Assembly (NCBI GenBank): GCA_022606135.1
Contig: JABYQN010000003.1
Coordinates: forward strand, 558,001 to 622,000
DNA length: 64,000 bases
Reading direction: 5' to 3'
DNA from: Fomes fomentarius
Taxonomy: Eukaryota; Basidiomycota; Agaricomycetes; Polyporales; Polyporaceae
Part shown: positions 1 through 12,800 of the stretch, one piece after another
Layout: every line of letters begins with the position of its first letter
How positions within the stretch are numbered: the first letter of the stretch is position 1
Program-made: the position numbers and the translations under genes
Notes under the pieces: generated by a model
Told to the model about the DNA's origin: nothing
Seen by the model: only the letters and a program-made list of their open reading frames with translations
Database searches by the model: none

Positions 1-2
1 GG

Positions 3-252
3 ACGTAGACCACGGAGCTCGAGCTTCCGGGCGTGCGCACTGGAACCATCTTGCCATACTCCGCAGCCTGGATGGCGGTAAGACAGACGGCCGACGGCCC
101 CGGCTGCAAATACAAACACGAGATGCGAATGAATACATTACCGTCGTCTGAAACACCCTTCTCGCCCCAGGTCTCGGGTCCCGCGCCGATGTTAGAGTTT
201 TCGGAAGCTGCGAAGAATAAGAGGTTGGCCGCTGACGATGCATGATGGGGGC
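3..252 (-). CDS. Possible internal coding segment of a gene cut by the left edge
   Basis: On the minus strand one frame stays open from about 252 to the window edge and reads like protein, with stretches such as NLLFFAASENSNIGAGPETW and AAEYGKMVPVRTPGSSSS. A plausible acceptor (gtccag) lies just upstream at 253-258, so this would be an internal exon whose gene continues to the left. A short intron could also hide inside it. I do not recognise the family and claim no function. Confidence 0.3.
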
Positions 253-658
253 CTGGACGCTGCGAACATCTCTGTGTCGTCTGACACCCCTGTTAGGATA
301 TAATTGCTTCATTGCCTCCCACCTTCTGGACGTGCTGGACGCTGGGCGATGACGTCTGGCGCTTCCGGGCACACCTGAACGCCTGGAGGACCATGATGGC
401 AGCATTGCACCCAGGGGGCTAATATCAGCGGAGACGGACGCGCACAAGGGTCCAGCACAACACAAGGTTCATCATTTGTCACACCACATACACACGCTTT
501 TGTCGACGGGCGGGTCATCTGCACGCGAACATGCATGGACGTCAGAGCTCAATATCGGAGCAAGGGGGAGAGGGGGAACGAGGCACGGTATACGGCGTGA
601 CTGCTCTTGGACGAGTGTCCATCGATCGGGCGGGCCGTATGTGCCCATAAAGGCACGC
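253..658. other. Non-coding stretch 3' of ARP8
   Basis: About 400 bases between the edge fragment and the ARP8 stop codon. I see no gene, tRNA or repeat. It probably holds the ARP8 3' UTR. Confidence 0.4.
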
Positions 659-3600
659 TCAAAGATAGAAGCAGCGCTCTTTCAGGGCGCGCATCCCAAA
701 CATCTCCTGTGGAACGGAACCACAGTGAGCACATGAAGTGGACGACCCAGACACGGAATTCCGAACGGGAAAACAAAATACGCAGAACAGGATCCTGTGG
801 ACCCGGCACTGTGGTCGCACAGACTCCGTCCGTGTCGCTCAGAATGCAAAGAAGCAGAAGGACCGCACGACAAGCAGGAGGCAGGGTACGCGGCGTGTAG
901 GAACAGGGCGGATATGAGAACGGGATGAATAAGGCACTCACCCAGTCCGCGCTGGTGACCCAGAGATCCGCAACGCCGTCCATTTTGCCCAGGACCGCGG
1001 CGCCTTTCCATGCGAGCACACGTGGATCGACATCCTTGGGCGGCGGAATGATCTGAACCTTCTCCATGTTCGGCACAAGGGGCGTCGCAATTGCCTGCAG
1101 CCTGTCGTACATGGTCAGCCAGGAACAGAGCGGGGATGTGAGCGAATACGGCGAGAGAGCAATACCGGACACACCTGCTCTCGAGTGCATGTGCCATGCC
1201 CGGGACGAGCGCGCTTCCACCGATGACCAATACGGCCTGGAGATACTTGCGAATCTTCTCGTCACCGCCCGCCGCACGCGCACTATTGAAGATCGCGACG
1301 TCCAGAGGGAGCTTGCTCGCCTCAAAGCTGACGTCGATGTTGAACGCACTATAAGCCAACGGCATAGGCATTGGAAGGGGTACCGGTGCGGCAGGGGCAG
1401 GCGCGGCTAAGGTCTTGGTATCGAGTTCGTCGACGTCGATGACCTCCACTGGCTTCTCTGGAGCCTTGCCTTTATCCTTCTGCGAGTCCTTCGACTCTTG
1501 TGTCTCCTCCTTTTTGCTTGCCTCCGGTTCCTTTCCGATTTTCCCATCTATCTCATCGCCTTCCGCCTTCTCCGTCACCGCATCGGCCATCTCCACGTCC
1601 TCATCCTTCACTTCTTTGGTGTCCTTTTCTGCAGCGGAAGGCTCCTCGGCAGCTGGTGTGACTGGTGTTGTAGCCGAACCTATGGTCGCACAACATGAGA
1701 GGGACCGTGTAGACAAGTATAGTAAGCGACGTACCACTAGCAGCCGGCTGAGGAGTGACGGCCAGAGATCTCCCTTCTGCCGTGGCTGGGGTCTGCACAG
1801 CGGTAGCGACTGGCGGCGGGGCGTGATCGAGAGTGATGGGGGGTGGGATGACGGGAAATAGGTGTTGTGTAGAGATCATCATCGCTTGTGTCTGTTCCAC
1901 GGTATATGCACAGAGTGAGTATCTCACATGGATTCAGTATACTAGAACGTGGACATACGTATCTCTCTGCGAACTTATCTGCGCCTTGCTCTACCATCTC
2001 TTCAGCCATGTCAGGGGCGCGCAGAAGGAACCGCATGCCGGCTCTCTTTTGCTCGAACTCAATGACGCGTGGTTCAAAGAGACACTGCCAGTCCTGTAAG
2101 CAACGTATATAGGCGAACGTGATGAGGAACTGACCATAGGTGCTAGGATAATCTCATCGTATGCACGGAGACCGTACTTTTCTGTCGCGTTACCAGGTCG
2201 CCTGACTGAGAAGTCGTACAAATTCAACGCGACATCACCCTTGATGGACAGTGTGTGAGTGTAGCTTAGGTTGCGATAGATCGAAATGCGTACCTCTGCT
2301 AGTGTACATAGTCTCGCCTTCAGGTCTTCCATGACGTTCCAGTCGTACGAACGAGCAAGATTGATGTCGCGGTACGGAAAGCCGATCTTCTCAAACAAGA
2401 CGTATAAGAACTCCGTAATGTCGTTCCCGCCCATGCTGAGGACCATCCTATCATGCCCCGTAATCAGGTAAACAGACCGACATATGAGCGGACGGATCCC
2501 TTATGTCACCTAGTATCTGCGATGACCATACCGTCATCTACACATGCGATGCTTGTCTTCACTGCACCCATGTCCACGACACAAGCGTTTGAGATACCCG
2601 CACCGTACGTGGCCGCGAGTGATTCCTGCACATACGAGAAATGATGAGCAGGCATCGCAATTGTGGTCATAGATGCCAGTACTTGCTGAGCACAGATCTG
2701 CTTGAAGCCCATGTCAATGAGGAGCATCCTCGCCAGCGTTTCGACGTATAATCGATCGTAGTAGTCTGGAATTACAAGAACCACAGAGTGATCCTTCAGT
2801 TACGTCGGTCAGACCCTCCGTGATTGTCATGTACGCATGAAGCTCACCTTGTACGCGCTAGGTGGGATGTCCTTGAGCTTGAGGGATTCCCTAAGGATGA
2901 TCTCAATATCACTGAGTATTAACTGTAAGGAGGGGTAGTCGCGTGTGTTGAAGTTTCCGCCATAGATAGGCCACCGAACAGTGTAGTTCATCTCCTCAGG
3001 ATTTGCTAGGCGAAGAGCCTGCTCACCCACGAGGAACGGCTCATCCGAGGAGGTAATCCAATCAACATGATAGGGGTCGTTGACCTCAGGAATTATCTCA
3101 GGCTTGAACTGCTCATTGAAGGTCGTCGCAATACTAGCAGCATTGGTCGTGACCCGCAGCTTGTAGAATCGCATGCGGTCGCGCAGCGAGACGGTGATCG
3201 CTGCCACCTTCGCGTCAAACTAAGATGGCACGTACACTCAACCATTGTTGCTTAGATAGGTACGTGACAGTATGTGTACGTACAGGGTCGTCCGACGCCA
3301 TTGCGACCGCGTACTCATCTCCACCAGGAGCAGTGATCGAGGGTGTGGACCGCCTTCTATCCTCTCGGGGGCGGGAGATGCCCACTACGTACTTGCGAGA
3401 GGCGGCAGGCGTCGTTTGCTTGCGTGCAACTACATTAGGAATTGTGAGGGGAGTCACGTCTGAAGCGCGTCCGATCCGGAGGAAACGGGAACCAAGGTGA
3501 ATAACAACAACCTTGGCACCTCTACGGGCCTGAATGACGCGTCAGAGACCAATCACCGAGTAGTAGCACCTATACATACCTCGGTGGGAGTAACAGCACC

Positions 3601-3841
3601 TGCCTCGTCCAGAATGTGCCTAGTCCTGTGTGCCCGGACTGCATTCCTAGCCCAAAGTGTTTGCGATTCTGATTTAAGATATGTTGATCCAACGTGTTTG
3701 GGATTCGGACTGCTCGCTTGTGATGAGTGGACACTCCTCATAGAGATAGAGAAGATAGTATACTGACGCAAGAGGAACATGGAACGAGGTGTACCGTAGT
3801 GCCGACTCGTCGCGCTTGGCGTTGGGGACTCCGCGAGGCAT
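659..3841 (-). CDS. ARP8: Actin-related protein Arp8 (INO80 chromatin-remodelling subunit)
   Basis: Arp8 is a nuclear actin-fold protein that binds nucleosomes and DNA within the INO80 remodeller. Spliced by eye, the protein carries the Arp8 opening KVVVIHLGSRFLRIGRASD followed by TIPNVVARK (about 3430-3510). Next come SLRDRMRFYKLRVTTNAASI, DPYHVDWI and EPFLVGEQALRLANPEE (2990-3200), the actin-fold ATYGAGISNACVVDMGAVKTS (about 2530-2610), and MGGNDITEFLYVLFEKIGFPY (about 2370-2440). Further on are VIGGSALVPGMAHALESR and DPRVLAWKGAAVLGKMDG, and the end is ALKERCFYL-stop. The last exon joins from a donor at about 940 to an acceptor near 715. The chosen start is the ATG at 3841 (MPRGVPNAKRDESALRYTSF), because RYTSF resembles the N-terminus of fungal Arp8 proteins. 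The join between that exon and the next (SESQTLWARN) is not certain. At least six short introns are present. Family assignment is firm, exact 5' exons are not. Confidence 0.9.
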
Positions 3842-4017
3842 TGGGACTGTCCGGAGCTAGAATGAGGAGAAAAGCACGTAGGTAGGGGTACAAGTCAAAC
3901 GAGTCTTCCATAGCCGCCGCTGTCCAAGCTTCAAATGCACCATCCCTCGCTGAACTGTTCATTGAGGCACCTTGCCCTTTTCTTGTCTATATTGCCTGCC
4001 AGGGTATGAATGATTAC

Positions 4018-4102
4018 GGCCTGGTGGTCTAGTAGTATGATTCCTTCTTAGGGTATATGTACCATTTGGAGGAGGTCCCGGGTTCAATTCCCGGCCAGGC
4101 CC
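4018..4102 (+). tRNA. tRNA-Pro (anticodon AGG) with a 13-nt intron
   Basis: A full cloverleaf can be drawn. The acceptor stem GGCCTGG (4018-4024) pairs with CCAGGCC (4095-4101). The anticodon stem CCTTC (4043-4047) pairs with GGAGG (4068-4072). The loop carries AGG at 4050-4052, and the T arm is CCGGG-TTCAATT-CCCGG. The intron, 4054-4066, sits one base 3' of the anticodon, the canonical place for eukaryotic nuclear tRNA introns. The mature sequence is identical to that of the tRNA at 24333-24416, but the intron differs. Confidence 0.93.
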
Positions 4103-4230
4103 TATAGGGCATTGAAGATATTTTATTTTTGTTTACGTTCCACACGGAATTTACTACAACCACAACGATAAATGGATACAAGTTACAAGTCATGTTGATA
4201 CAGCTCGCCCATACGAGTCATTGTCGCGAT

Positions 4231-6502
4231 TCAGATTCCGGCGGGAGGAGGGCCTCCGCGATGTATGCCTCTCCCAGCGAAACCGACTCGGAAAGGCGTG
4301 AACCCCCGTCTGCCAAAGCCGATGGGCAGTATGTGTGCCATACCAGGTCCCGGACCACCCGCTTCGTCTGCGTTATCTTCAGAGAACGAGCCCGGAATGT
4401 TTTGTTCCTCGAGTACATCATCGCCCTCTTGGTCGGGCTGAATTTTCATCACATGGCCAACATTAGATTGATATCGTCGCTGAGAGCGATTAGCGGACTC
4501 ACGTCGAGGTCGATAACTAATGCACCCGTGTGCCATCCTAGCGCCGCTGCGGCGAAGCAGTACTTCGGTCGCTTCCGCTTATCCTGGTAGTCGAACCGCA
4601 CCTCGGCAGGCTTCGCGACGTCTGGAGGGGGGCGCATGAGGCCCCACTTTGCGTTCACAGCGGTGCGACGCTCTTCTTCAGTCGCGAAACCACCTGGCTG
4701 GCCGAGTTCCTTGTCGACGGGATCCCCAAGGCCCAACGCGCCCCTGGAGAACGTGCCCCAGGTGAGGAGTTTGCCGTCACTGGTGAGTGCGCCGTAGTGG
4801 TAGTCGCCGAGGACGACCGAGATGACGGAGCGGTCCTGTAGCTCGGGGATGATCGTGGGTTGGAAGATGTTTGTGAGCGGGTCCTGGTGTGGGCTGACGT
4901 GCTGTTGGTGCGGAATGTGTTGGCCCATCAGCACGGCGGAGCTGGATCCTGTAGAGTAGGCGAAGAACGTATGGAACGACGCAGATATCTGCGGTGAATG
5001 TAAGAGACCCGAATGTCTGTGTGCGACGAAATATGGCTCACGTGGGTGATGCGCAACGTCTCCGGAGGTGTCACAGCTGGGCCCTCACTTTCGCCATGAC
5101 GGGTGTAAACTGGCAGAGTTCTGATCTGTTTGACATCGCTAAAATATGGTAGCTAGATAATAGCACGTTGGTCAGCCAAGTTACAAAGTGGCTGCGATGA
5201 GACATACATATTCCCAGCGCCCGTTCTGGTATGTGTCCTCTCCGTACAAGCTCCCATATCGCAAGACGTGCCCTTTGTTTGTCAAGCCCAGGATGTTATT
5301 ATCAAATCCAGCAATCTTCACTAGTTTGATCGGTTCTTCGGGGTCGTCCTCGGGACCAGTGCCTTCCAGCTTCGGTAGACTCCCAGCAGGGATAGCCGGA
5401 AGCCGTAGGGGTTCGGCGCCGTGGAGGACCCACCAGTAGCAAGGAACGACGTCAGGCTTGTCTTCGGACGGTCGAGCCTTCGCGGCAGCCTTCAATTCAT
5501 CATTATCCGAGGAGTCGAGTTCTTCTATCTTGTGGTCTACGACCTGCTTGACTCTGCCGCTGAATGGCCAATATACAAGTACGTCCCCAGACTCGGTGAG
5601 AATAGAAGAGAAAGACCACCCGCTCTCGACTTGGACGGGTGTCGTCTCGGGCGATGACCTATCGATGGAAGATGCGCTAAGGCGGAACGGTCGTCCCCAA
5701 GAGGTGAATGTCCAGACCTGTGCTGCGGCGTCAAGAGCGGTGGTATGGAGCCTGCCGCAACTGTATGGTATCGAGATGTGAGCCCAGACATGAGATGATC
5801 ATGAACATAGTATTTGTACCTCAGGCTGCGGAATTTCACAGGTAGTTGAAGTCGCACAGGACAGTCTGCCTTCTTCGACGGCTCTGAAAAGCCATCGCTG
5901 CGCAAAGCCATGCTCGTACCGTCAAGGACCCCTGCGGTTGCATGAGTAAATAGTTACAGACCCATGCCGACAGCTCACCCCATACGTAGATATCTCCATG
6001 AGAGTCTAGAGCGTGGAACGACCTGTCGGATAGCTATATCAACAAAACTCGGCAAGAGCCATTCATGCGCCTTACATCCCACCAGCGACGAGGGTGACGA
6101 TACGGATACCAGGGATGTTCAAACGAATGGGATATGGGACACCATCGCGAACGCTTGTCTTCGGGAAATCCTTCAGCCCGAGTCTGGATTGGCTCTTCTC
6201 TCTACATGCATGCGGTTCAGCGAACACGGTGAATCCGATCAACGCCGCGATACGCACCCCCAGACGTAGAGTGCCGGATTACTGAGTCGTCTGTACAAGA
6301 ACTTCCACCCCGACCGACGAGCAGTGTCAGATCCAGTGAAATTAAAATCTTCCTGGATTCGCTTGTGCCAGAATGGCTCATCTGCCACAACTGTTGCGAA
6401 GAACTGGTTGGTACATCCTAAGCTGAGAATGTCGGTGACAGGGAGATAGCTGAATATTTCGTCAAAGAAGAGCTCCTTAGGTAGTTCAGTGATGGCAGAC
6501 AT
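4231..6502 (-). CDS. F-box protein with RCC1-type repeats (SAF1-like SCF adaptor)
   Basis: The predicted protein begins MSAITELPKELFFDEIFSYL, an F-box (roughly residues 5-45), then FFATVVADEPFWHKRIQEDF and a first blade containing ALYVWG. RCC1-type segments follow: KIAGFDNNILGLTNKGHVLR, and ISVVLGDYHYGALTSDGKLL with TWGTFSRGALGLGD. A conserved insert (WGLMRPPPDVAKPAEV, then RKRPKYCFAAAALGWHTGAL) comes next. An acidic Gly-rich tail ends GRGIHRGGPPPAGI. F-box plus RCC1 is the arrangement of yeast Saf1, which brings substrates to the SCF ubiquitin ligase; the substrate here is unknown. I chose the ATG at 6502 because it starts the F-box directly. There are several short introns, for example one ending near 4448 that joins VIDLD to PDQEGDDV. 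It is divergent from TOR with 299 bp between starts. Confidence 0.85.
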
Positions 6503-6801
6503 GATCAACAGTCGTGCGAGTTAGACTAAGAAGCGGGAGAGTGGTGGTGGTAGAGGAACAAGGCTCAGCGCGAGTCCTGGCGCTCTAATACATAGCTGAC
6601 TCTTCGATGACGCAAACGTGATTGGATGATAAGATTAGATTCGCTTGCAACCTAATCTTGGTGGCACGTGAAGATAAACGCGTCCTTGGTCGCTGTGCAG
6701 TAACAGCTAGTACTACAGCTACTACTAGTTCCGTTCCATATCTCATCGACCCCCGCTTGACTCGACTGCTGCAGGGTTGGCACCAGTCGTAGCCGTGTAC
6801 C
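6503..6801. promoter_or_regulatory. Shared intergenic promoter of the F-box gene and TOR
   Basis: The start codons of two divergent genes are 299 bp apart, so this interval must hold both promoters and both 5' UTRs. I see no clear TATA box on either side. The tract tagtactacagctactactagt at 6710-6731 is a short imperfect inverted repeat of unknown meaning. Confidence 0.4.
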
Positions 6802-9800
6802 ATGGCTTCCATAGCACCACCGGCCCAGGTCGACGCTCTGGACCAACTATTTCAAGGGCTCAAGAACAAAAGCTCTGAGGTCCGAGCACAAGCCGCCCTT
6901 GAGTTGCAGCACTATGTACGTCTCATGTATCGGAGGGTCTCGTGTCCTAACATTCCCTAGATCTCGAATACTATCCCGGAGCTTTCTTCGGACATTGCAG
7001 CTAAGCTATGGGAGGAGATCATCAACAAAATATTTGACTTGGTCCATAGTCAATCGACGGTGGAGAAGCTGGGAGGAATCTTGGCCATTGGTGCGTACTG
7101 TGTCCTCTGCACCGCGACCTATCAATAGAACGCAGTCCATCAGATCATCTTCTCAAAGTTGAGGGGGAGATCGAGTCCAAGAGCCAGCTCTTCCGACTAT
7201 ACAACTATGTCAAGGCTCTCCTTCCAGACACCGACATCAATGTCATGCTCGCAGCATCCAAAACTCTCGGCCAGATCGCGGATATTAGCGGGCCTGCGTT
7301 TGGTGGCGACTATTTCATGGACTTTGAAGTACAGAAGGCTGTCGCATTGCTGACGGACAAACCGGAGTTTGGAAGGCACGCTGGTGTTCTCATTCTGAAG
7401 GAGCTCGCGCGCAACAGCCCAACGTACTTTCACTCCCACATCGGCCTCGTATTTGACAAGATCCTTGCTCCCCTCCGTGACCCACGTATCATTGTACGAG
7501 AGAGCGCAGCCGAGCTCCTGGCTGCGTGTCTGGAGATCATCAGTCAGCGAGAGCGACAGACAAGAAGTCCCTTCCTGCTGAAGATTCTGCAAGATGCGCA
7601 AATGGGTTTGAAGATATCTCAGGTCGAAATTATACACGGCTCCCTCCTTACGTATCGAGAGCTTCTACTCCACGGGGGCATGGTACGTCGCACGAGTACG
7701 GTGTAGATCGTTTGACTGACCCTATCACTGCCACACTAGTTCATGAAAGAGAACTTCCTTGATGCCGCAGAACAGATTCTCTCCTTCAAGACTCACCGAG
7801 AACCAATCGTTCGCAAGATGGTCATCACCCTCATCCCGACACTAGCTGTCTACGACACGCAGACGTTTTCAGAACATTTCCTCCACAAAGCTATGGCTCA
7901 TCTTCTCACTCAGCTTGAGAAGCCCAACGAACGTTCTGTAGCATTCATTGCCATCGGACACGTTGCGACGGCGGTTGGCAGCGAGATGAAACCGTTTCTC
8001 GAGTCAATCATGTCGCAGGTCAAAGCCGGGTTGCAGTCCAGAGGGTGAGTGATGCGAGTATGTGAGAATACGAAGAAAATGATTCGAACCGGTCGCTCAG
8101 GAAGAAGAATGCGGCTCAGGAGGAGCCAATCTTTCAATGTGTGGGCATGCTCGCGCAGGCTGTCGGTCCCAACTTGACAAAACTGTTGCACGACCAATTG
8201 GAACTCATGTTCAATTGTGGGCTCAGCGAACCACTGCGCCAAGCCCTCGTTGCCATTGCTACTCATATTCCACCACTGCTAAAAACGATACAAGGTACGC
8301 TATGGATGTCGTTCGGGTCATCATGTTTTTGACCAAACACATAGACCGGTTGCTGGACACACTTTCAATCATTTTGAGCGGGCATGCCTACAAGCCATTA
8401 GGAGCGCCACCCTCGTTACTTCGCGGGGACTCTGCCACGGTGGCTAAAGAACCTGTACCATTGGAAGGGACAAATTCTGTCAGGGGCCCTGAACTGATCA
8501 CGCTTGCATTGACTACTCTGCATACGTTTGACTTCAGCGGTATGTGACTGTTCACTGATAGTACGCCGTCTTCTCACTCAACAACGTAGGCCATGTCTTG
8601 AACGAGTTCGTGCATGACTGCGCCCTCCCATACTTGGATCAAGATCATGCTGAAGTGAGACGTGCTGCAGCGCTGACATGCTGTCGACTCTTCGTCCGCG
8701 ATCCGATATGCTATCAAGCTAGCAACCACTCGATCGAGATCATCAGCGACGTTATTGACAAGCTACTCACTGTCGCCATCGCAGATCCAGGTGCGGCCTT
8801 CACCACATCGTTGGCAACTTTGTTTTTAACAGTAGCGTAGATGCTAGCATTCGGCAAACAGTGTTATCGTCACTCCATGAACGTTTTGACAAGCATCTCG
8901 CTCAAGCAGAGAACGTCCGTTCACTCTTCATTGCTGTTAACGACGAGGTCTTCGAAAACCGTGTAACCGCCGTCACTCTGATTGGTCGTCTCGCCATGCA
9001 CAACCCGGCATATGTCATGCCCTCTCTAAGGAAGGCACTCATTCAGCTCTTGACTGAGCTAGAATACTCAACGGTCACGTATGTCCCTTGATCTCTCTCA
9101 GGAATTCTGTACCACCACATTGACATTCGAATCCCAGACGGAACCGAGAAGAATGCACACGTCTTCTCACTCTGCTTGTCAATGCTACTCAGCGCCTCAT
9201 CAAGGCATACGCGATCCCTATGCTCCGAGTGCTGCTTCCCAAGGCGAATGACTCGAATTCGACTGTCTCAGCTAACATCCTCATGTGCCTTGGAGAGCTT
9301 GCTTGCGTTGGCGGCGAGGACGTCATGCCCCATGTTCCAGAGCTCATGCAGGTCATCATCGCTAAGCTCGCGGACCCCTCACTGCAAAGACGCGACGCGG
9401 CCCTCCATACCCTTGGCCAACTCTGCTCCAGCACCGGCTATGTGATCGCTCCACTTGTCGAGTATCCTCAGTTGTTGCAAATCTTGAGTAGAATCTTGCG
9501 AACGGAGCTCAGCAGTCAGGCGGTGCGGCGAGAAGTCATCAAGGTTTTGGGTATACTGGGAGCCCTGGATCCATACAGGCGAAAGATCAAGCCGGAAGAG
9601 GATGCTGCGAGCGAAGTGTCTTCCAGTCTCGTCAGCGCGGCGTCTAGAAATCTTACCGGTGCTTCGACCGCTACCGATGACTACTACCAGACTGTAGCTA
9701 TCAATGCGCTGTTGAATATCCTCAAGGATCAGTCGTTAGGAGGTCACCATTACAAGGTCATCGAGGCTATCATGTCCATCTTCAAGACGCAAGGCTTGAA

Positions 9801-12800
9801 GTGCGTGAGCTTCCTCCCGCAGGTAAGTCACTTGTCGCACAGTTCCTTTGTCCAACATGCTCATAGTTGCGGTTCCAGATCATCCCAGCATTTGCCACGG
9901 TAGCCAGAACATCCTCGTCGCGAATCCAGGTCTTCCACCTAGAGCAGCTTGCCATCTTGGTTGGCATCATCAAACAGCACGTCCGCAATCATACGACGGA
10001 GATCTTTAAACTCGTCCAGGATCTGTGGGACAACGTCCTGCTGCAGCTTCCCTTGATGTCCCTCGTCGAGGCCCTCGGGAAGGCGCTTGATGCTGAGTTC
10101 AAGCCATTCATTCCCATGATCCTCCCTCCCATCCTCAAGGTCTTCGAAGGCGAGCTGAACGAGAAGACGAGCAACACGCAAATGAAGATCTTCGACGCGT
10201 TCCTCACATTCGGCGCGAACATCGAGGAGTATTTGCAACTGGTCATCCCCCTTATCGTCAAGACGTACGAGCGGCAAGACGCCCCGATTGCTCTGCGCAA
10301 AAAGGCGATACATACCATCGAAGGGTTAACGAGGCGTGTCAACTTCTCAGATCATGCTTCACGTATCATCCATCCTCTTGTAAGAGTACTCAACGGCGGG
10401 AACAACGAGCTGAGGCAGGCAATTCTGGATACCCTCTGCGCGCTCATGGTCCAGCTGGGCTCGGATTTCGCTATCTTCCATCCCACCATCCGCAAGGTGA
10501 GAGAACGTCACGACTTTGAGGCCACTTCGTATACTGACAACGGATCGAAGACTACCATGCGCCACCGCATTTCTCACTTGCGATATGACAACCTCATTGA
10601 CAAACTGCTGAAGGGTGAGCGACTGCCGCAAGAGACGTCGGTGCTTGATCTGTGAGTCAACTTTTCCCTGTACCATGACGGTATTGACCATCGACAGGGC
10701 AAGCGACAACTCCAAGGCTACGGACTTCCAGGCACCAGCTGAATCAACGAAGATGGCTGTCAACCAGCAGCACCTCAAGCAAGCCTGGGACGTGTCGCAG
10801 GTAGCCACAAAGGACGACTGGTACGAGTGGATCCAGAAGCTCTCTGTTGAGTTCATGAGAGAGTCACCTTCCCATGCATTACGCGCTTGCATGAGTCTAG
10901 TAGACGTACACCAACCACTCGCGAGGGAGCTGTTCAATGCGGCGTTCGTCTCATGCTGGGGAGAGTTGTACGACCAATACCAGGTTCGTCTCCCACCACC
11001 TCGCCTATCGTGGTTTCTTCACTGACGTTACTCCATGCGTCAATTTAGGAGGACCTCGTTCGCTCTATTGAACATGCAATCATGTCGAGCACTGCCCCTA
11101 CAGAGCTCGTACATCGGCTGCTCAACCTCGCTGAGTTCATGGAGCATGAGGAGAAGGCGCTTCCCATCGAGAACCGCACACTCGGCGAGTACGCGATGAA
11201 GTTCCACGCTTACGCCAAGGCGTTGCACTACAAAGAGCTCGAGTTCTTCACAGAGACAAGCACGACGATATACGAGGCACTCATCAGCATTAATTCGAAG
11301 CTGCAGCAGCACGACGCCGCGTGGGGAACCCTGCTCATCGCTCGCGAGCAGTACGACGTCAGCAAGCACGAGGAATGGTACGAACGACTTGGTCGGTGGC
11401 AGGAGGCCCTCCAGACGTACGAGCAACGTGCCATCCACGACCCCGGCGCGCCCGAGATCGCGATTGGGCGCATGAAGTGTCTACATGCGCTCGGAGAATG
11501 GGATCAGCTGGCCAAGCAGATCGAGGAGAACTGGTCGAACGCCAACCTCGAAGACCGGAGGGAGATCGCTCCTATGGCTGCGGCCGCCGCGTGGGCACTG
11601 AACGATTGGGAATCAATGGATGATTATATCGCGACGATGAAGCTCGATTCTGCAGACCGTCCGTTCTATCGGGCGATCCTGGCTGTCCACCAGAACCAAT
11701 TCCCGAAGGCGATGCAGCAGATTGCTAAAGCGCGAGACTTGCTCGATCCAGAGCTCACCTCCCTCGTCGGCGAGAGCTATGGTCGCTCTTACAAGTAAGT
11801 GTCATTGTATAGGCATATCGATACCGCACTTACTGTGTCTTCATGACAGCACGATGGTCCGAGCCCAAATGTTGTCAGAGCTTGAGGAGATCGTCAATTA
11901 CAAGCAGCATGCCGATCAGCCAGAACGTCAAGCAGCGATGAGGAAGACATGGATGAAGAGGCTGCAAGGATGTCAGCCGGACGTCGAGGTGTGGCAACGC
12001 ATTCTGCAAGTGCGTGCCTTGGTACTTTCCCCCGAGGACGACCCTGTCATGTGGATCAAGTTTGCGAATCTCTGCCGCAAGTCCGATCGTATGTTCCTGG
12101 CAGAGAAGACCATTAACTCCTTGCTGTGGCCTGACAAAGTACGTGTCTCACAATCCTCGCATGCCTCCACTACTGATCGGTATTGCAGCATCATCAACCC
12201 CCTGGCTACCGCGAGCAGCAATACTCGAAGGCACCTCCGATGGTCATTTATGCTCACCTGAAGTGCATTTGGGCGAAAGGCGAGAAGGAGGAGACGCTCA
12301 ATTATTTGCGTGACTTTTCTGCCAAGCTTGCGCGAGATATTCAGTCCGGCACGACAGTACGAGCTGAGCATGTCGGGAACAGCAAGCTCGAGGAGCTATC
12401 ACGCCTTCTTGCTCGTTGCTACTTCAAGCTTGGTGAATGGCAGTTCGCTCTCAAGGAGGAGTGGGACGCGGTATGTAATTCCATAAGGCACATTGGCCTT
12501 CATCGCTGATCTAGATGTGTAGCGCAACATCAAGGATATCTTACAGTCCTATTACCTTGCAACGCATTACGATCCTGCTTGGTACAAGGCTTGGCATACG
12601 TGGGCGTTGGCCAACTTCGAGGTGGTAGGATTCCTAGATAATCAGCAGTACAACAAGATCACCGACGTTCCCGGAAACGAGCTTGCTGCGCATATTGTCT
12701 CCGCCGTGACTGGTAGGCAATGCAACAATTCGTTCTAGTTCATTTACTGAGGGTTTTGTAGGGTTCTTCCGTTCGATCTCGCTACGAAACGAGAACGCTT